Below, piece by piece: positions 14,785 through 16,225 of a stretch of 16,225 nucleotides of DNA. Numbering within the stretch: the stretch's first letter is position 1; each line of letters begins with the position of its first letter. Source of the DNA: an uncultured Oscillibacter sp. (GTDB taxonomy: Bacteria; Bacillota; Clostridia; Oscillospirales; Oscillospiraceae); assembly GCA_910576845.1 (NCBI GenBank), contig CAJTJA010000051.1:1-16225 (forward strand). The letters are read 5' to 3'. The translations under genes were made by a program, and so were the position numbers. Under the pieces are notes generated by a model that was not told the DNA's origin, did no database searches, and saw only the letters and a program-made list of their open reading frames with translations.

Positions 14785-14915
14785 ATTTCAGATAAGGCGA
14801 TTTCGTTTTATCTGAAATGGAAACACATGAATGCGTTTCCGTTTTGCGTCGGGCCGCCGCAAAATGCGCCGCATAAGAATTTCATCAAAAGTGTTTCAAG
14901 CTTTTGATGAAATTC
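14785..14915 (+). repeat. Array of four distinct hairpins in the symporter leader
   Basis: Four inverted repeats follow one another almost without gaps. They are ATTTCAGATAA/TTATCTGAAAT (14785-14795 and 14808-14818), GGAAAC/GTTTCC with an inner CAT/ATG (14819-14840), TTTTGCG/CGCAAAA (14842-14864), and a perfect 15-bp stem GAATTTCATCAAAAG/CTTTTGATGAAATTC (14877-14891 and 14901-14915). They are unrelated in sequence to each other and none is followed by a T-run. The last ends about 12 nt before the ribosome binding site. No known riboswitch was recognised. Confidence 0.7.
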
Positions 14916-14944
14916 CGGTATGAACGAAAAAGGAGAGAGATTTC

Positions 14945-16225
14945 ATGTCTGCCGCACAAATCTGTATTATGGGTACGATTATCGTGTACCTCTGCTTCGT
15001 GATCTTCACCGGGGTGATGATCGGCCGCCGTTCCAAGAAGAGCGCCGAAGGCTTCTATCTGGGAGGCCGGGGCATTGGGCCCTTGGTCACGGCCATGAGC
15101 GCCGAGGCCTCCGATATGAGCAGTTATCTGCTCATGGGCATTCCGGGCCTTGCTTATCTTTCCGGCGTGGCGGACGCCAGCTGGACCGCCATCGGCCTGG
15201 CTGTGGGTACCTACTTGAACTTCCTGCTGGTTGCCAAAAAGCTCCGGCGCTACAGCGTGAAGCTGGACGCCATCACCATCCCAAGCTTCATCTCCAAACG
15301 TTACGGGGAGAAGAAGCCCGTCATCATGTGCATCTCCGCCCTCATCATCCTGATCTTCTTTGTGCCCTATGTTGCCTCGGGCCTGGCCGCCATCGGCAAG
15401 CTCTTCAACAGCTTATTCGGCTGGAATTACATGGCGGCGGTGATAATCGGGGCCATCGTTATCATCAGCTATACCTCCATCGGGGGGTTCAACGCTGTGG
15501 CCACCATGGACCTGATCCAGTCCGTCATTATGACGGCGGCTTTGGCGGTCATCGTGGTCTTTGGTGTGGTCCAGGCAGGCGGGTTTGACGCGGTGATTGC
15601 CCATGCCCAGACCCTTCCCGGATTCTTCAGCTTTACGGAGACATATAACGCCTCCACAGGCTCTGCGGACCCCTACGGCGTTATCCGCATTGTCTCCATG
15701 ATGGCCTGGGGCTTGGGCTATTTTGGCATGCCTCACATTCTGGTGCGCTTCATGGCCATCCGGGACGAGAATGAGCTGACCCTCTCCCGGCGCATCGCCG
15801 CTATTTGGGTGGTAATTTCTATGGGTGTTGCTGTGTTTATCGGCATTGTGGGCCGCGCAGTGTCCGCCGCGGGCCGGGTGCCCTTCCTGGAGGGCAGCGC
15901 CACGGAGACCATCATTGTGAAGCTCTCGGACCTGCTGTCCAGCTACGGCATCTTCCCCGCTATTGTGGCGGGCTGCATCCTGGCGGGCATCCTGGCCGCC
16001 ACCATGTCCACGGCGGACAGCCAGCTGCTGGCGGCGTCCTCCGCCTTCTCGGAGAACATCGTCCAGGAGGTCTTCGGCGTGAAGCTGACGGAGAAGCAGA
16101 CCATGCTGATTGCCCGGCTGACGGTGGTGGTCATCGCCGTTATCGCCCTCTTCCTGGCCTCGGACCCGGGCAGCAACGTGTTCCAGATCGTGTCCTTCGC
16201 CTGGGCGGGCTTCGGCGCGGCCTTC
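14945..16225 (+). CDS. putP: Sodium/proline symporter (SSS family), 3' end beyond window
   Basis: The open frame runs from ATG 14945 to the last base, 427 codons of an expected 490-510, so only the C-terminal end is missing. It is a multi-span transporter of the sodium:solute symporter family that imports proline with sodium across the cytoplasmic membrane. Landmarks match PutP: FYLGGRGIGPLVTAMSAEAS, the sodium-site segment ASDMSSYLLMGIPG (Asp57, Met58, Ser59), WTAIGLAVGTYLNFLLVAKKLRRY, the sugar/solute symporter block SYTSIGGFNAVATMD, and the later sodium-site helix AATMSTADSQLLAASSAF. AAAGGAG lies about 12 nt before the start. The presumed leader is an array of hairpins. A symporter for a related substrate is possible, but the motifs favour proline. 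Confidence 0.92.
   Translation, partial: MSAAQICIMGTIIVYLCFVIFTGVMIGRRSKKSAEGFYLGGRGIGPLVTAMSAEASDMSSYLLMGIPGLAYLSGVADASWTAIGLAVGTYLNFLLVAKKLRRYSVKLDAITIPSFISKRYGEKKPVIMCISALIILIFFVPYVASGLAAIGKLFNSLFGWNYMAAVIIGAIVIISYTSIGGFNAVATMDLIQSVIMTAALAVIVVFGVVQAGGFDAVIAHAQTLPGFFSFTETYNASTGSADPYGVIRIVSMMAWGLGYFGMPHILVRFMAIRDENELTLSRRIAAIWVVISMGVAVFIGIVGRAVSAAGRVPFLEGSATETIIVKLSDLLSSYGIFPAIVAGCILAGILAATMSTADSQLLAASSAFSENIVQEVFGVKLTEKQTMLIARLTVVVIAVIALFLASDPGSNVFQIVSFAWAGFGAAF

Noticed and set aside
14920..15588. Open frame of 222 codons starting just before the symporter gene
   Set aside because: It is the +1 shadow of putP. The true frame begins at 14945, carries all symporter motifs and stays open to the window end.
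1..16225. CRISPR array, prophage, toxin-antitoxin or defence genes
   Set aside because: No regularly spaced repeats and no such gene families were seen. Every recognised gene is housekeeping, sporulation, transport or regulatory.

Overview
The window reads as chromosomal DNA from a GC-rich, endospore-forming Clostridia species, most likely Oscillospiraceae/Ruminococcaceae-like. The evidence is a SpoVAF/GerA-type germination gene behind a forespore-type promoter, a DnaD plus DnaC-like replication pair, strong GGAGG-type ribosome binding sites, Gram-positive family members throughout, and no phage or conjugation genes. The taxonomic placement is inference; genes and motifs were read by eye.

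Layout. Positions 1-168 (minus) hold two tandem leucine tRNA genes (GAG, then CAG cut by the window edge) behind a textbook TTGACA-17-TATAAT promoter. Positions 321-2434 carry a Sir2 deacylase (minus), a divergent ArsC/Spx-fold protein and a YihY/BrkB membrane protein. Positions 2455-3493 hold an NTF2/SnoaL-like protein (minus) and a DUF1905 protein (plus). Between them lies a 219-bp non-coding element with perfect terminal inverted repeats flanked by TA; it appears to have landed between the promoter and the ribosome binding site of the NTF2-like gene. Positions 3594-5111 are a self-contained spoVAF unit: sigma-G-like promoter, gene, intrinsic terminator.

The central block, 5229-10539, is a carbamoyl-phosphate synthase operon with its own sigma-A-like promoter and a leader of about 180 nt. 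carA overlaps the next gene by one base (TAATG). That gene is one uninterrupted 1343-residue reading frame: a complete CarB followed by a complete diaminopimelate epimerase (DapF). The DapF part keeps one catalytic cysteine, but the other active-site position is alanine. This fusion with an altered active site is the most unusual thing in the window. A VTT/DedA-type membrane protein follows, and a strong 18-bp-stem terminator closes the region at 11439.

Positions 11653-13584 (minus) encode a DnaC/DnaI-like helicase loader and a DnaD-domain protein three bases apart, a likely replication-initiation operon. Positions 13778-14506 hold a TetR-family regulator with its promoter. From 14694 to 14915 the DNA is packed with hairpins: a 22-bp terminator-like stem, then a row of separate inverted repeats filling the presumed leader of the last gene, a PutP-like sodium/proline symporter that runs off the window at 16225.
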